Assembly: GCF_900546705.1 (NCBI RefSeq)
Contig: NZ_URDP01000024.1
Span: forward strand, 1-30,269
Reading direction: 5' to 3'
Source: an uncultured Oscillibacter sp.
Lineage (GTDB): Bacteria > Bacillota > Clostridia > Oscillospirales > Oscillospiraceae
DNA: 30,269 bases
Each line of letters begins with the position of its first letter. Positions within the stretch are counted from its first letter, which is position 1. The notes under the pieces were generated by a model, which was given only the letters and a program-made list of their open reading frames with translations, did no database searches and was not told the DNA's origin. Positions 29,553 through 30,269 of this stretch are shown here, piece after piece. The position numbers and the translations under genes are program-made.

Positions 29553-30269
29553 ATGCCAAACGGCATCGTCATCATCGATAAACCGGCGGACTGGACGTCC
29601 ATGGACGTGTGCGCCAAGCTCCGGGGCATCCTGGGAGAGCGGCGCATCGGCCACGGCGGTACCCTGGACCCCATGGCCACCGGCGTGCTGCCGGTGTTCG
29701 TGGGACAGGCCACCCGGGCGGTGGAGTTTGCGGAAAACGGAGAGAAGGAGTATCTGGCCGGGCTGCGGCTGGGCCAGGTGACCGACACGGAGGACACCAC
29801 CGGCCGCGTGCTGGAGACGTTCCCGGTCGCCGTCTCTGCCGCCGACGTCTCCGCGGCCCTGGAATCTTTCCGGGGCCCTATCCAGCAGATCCCGCCCATG
29901 TACTCGGCCATCAAGGTCCAGGGAAAAAAGCTCTACGAGCTGGCCCGGAAGGGTCAGCAGGTGGAGCGCAAGCCCCGCAGCGTCACCATCTACCAGCTGG
30001 AGCTGGTGGAACAGGTGAATGAGACAGACTACCTGCTCCGCTGCCGGTGCTCCAAGGGCACCTACGTGCGCACCCTGTGCCACGACATCGGCCGACGCTT
30101 AGGCTGCGGCGGCACCATGTACAGCCTGCGGCGCACCATGGCCGCCGGCTTCACCCTGGACCAGGCCGTCACGCTGGAGGACGTGCAGTGCCGGGGAGAG
30201 GAACTTCTTCTTCCCACGGACAGCCTGTTTTCTCAGCACCCCATTTTGCTTCTCAAGTCGGACAAGCTG
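29553..30269 (+). CDS. truB: tRNA pseudouridine-55 synthase TruB, 3' end outside window
   Basis: The frame from the ATG at 29553 is open to the window edge (239 codons). The protein starts PNGIVIIDKPADWTSMDV, the TruB start. The catalytic aspartate is Asp39 in GHGGTLDPMATGVLP. Later family segments are FRGPIQQIPPMYSAIKVQG, KLYELARKG and CSKGTYVRTLCHDIG. The enzyme makes pseudouridine 55 in the T-loop of tRNAs. GTGAGG is a modest ribosome site, 31 bases after nrnA. In related genomes ribF follows, outside this window. Confidence 0.95.
   Translation, partial: MPNGIVIIDKPADWTSMDVCAKLRGILGERRIGHGGTLDPMATGVLPVFVGQATRAVEFAENGEKEYLAGLRLGQVTDTEDTTGRVLETFPVAVSAADVSAALESFRGPIQQIPPMYSAIKVQGKKLYELARKGQQVERKPRSVTIYQLELVEQVNETDYLLRCRCSKGTYVRTLCHDIGRRLGCGGTMYSLRRTMAAGFTLDQAVTLEDVQCRGEELLLPTDSLFSQHPILLLKSDKL

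Overview
The window is a chromosomal segment, G+C-rich by eye (about 60 percent), from a strictly anaerobic Firmicute. It most resembles an Oscillospiraceae-type gut clostridium (the Flavonifractor/Lawsonibacter/Intestinimonas kind). The grounds are an oxygen-sensitive class III ribonucleotide reductase with its activase, AGGAGG-type ribosome sites nearly everywhere, the Gram-positive gene order rimP-nusA-rnpM-ylxQ-infB-rbfA-nrnA-truB, and GC-rich hairpin repeats between genes. Genus-level placement is inference. I saw no tRNA, rRNA, CRISPR array, transposase or phage gene.

Layout. (1) 1-8887, minus strand: eight genes in one direction, read from a promoter at 9007-9035. In transcription order they are an NhaC-family transporter, methylthioribose kinase (mtnK), an MtnA-type isomerase, a D-2-hydroxyacid dehydrogenase, an FGGY kinase, a class II aldolase, an iron-type alcohol dehydrogenase and methionine gamma-lyase (cut by the window edge). 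A DeoR-family regulator is divergent at 9209-9979. The kinase, isomerase and aldolase match the dihydroxyacetone-phosphate shunt, which disposes of 5-methylthioribose or 5-deoxyribose from SAM-dependent and radical-SAM chemistry. The other enzymes are unassigned additions and are the most novel part of the window. (2) 10059-11204: pfkA with its promoter and a bidirectional terminator. (3) 11222-14277, minus: nrdD and nrdG behind tandem NrdR boxes, separated by a block of hairpins. (4) 14423-18226, minus: a sugar-acid module (KdgT-type permease, split UxaA-type dehydratase, DapA-family aldolase) in two transcription units that share an identical three-half-site operator. (5) 18317-20401, minus: a membrane-anchored SGNH hydrolase and a sugar nucleotidyltransferase. 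(6) 20490-22523, plus: a Fur/Zur-type regulator with a metal ABC transporter ATPase and permease. (7) 22558-30269, plus: the rimP-nusA-infB operon, with an attenuator-like leader and a duplication of the 3' end of infB around a hairpin element.

How the genes work together. In region 1, MtnK would phosphorylate the free 5-substituted ribose and the isomerase would make the ribulose-1-phosphate. The aldolase would split that into DHAP and a short aldehyde (acetaldehyde or 2-methylthioacetaldehyde), which the alcohol dehydrogenase could reduce. Methionine gamma-lyase adds methanethiol, 2-oxobutyrate and ammonia chemistry. The FGGY kinase and hydroxyacid dehydrogenase are translationally coupled and have no obvious step in the known shunt. 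In region 4, imported sugar acid would be dehydrated to a 2-keto-3-deoxy acid and cleaved by the aldolase to pyruvate plus an aldehyde. Region 7 is core transcription and translation machinery.
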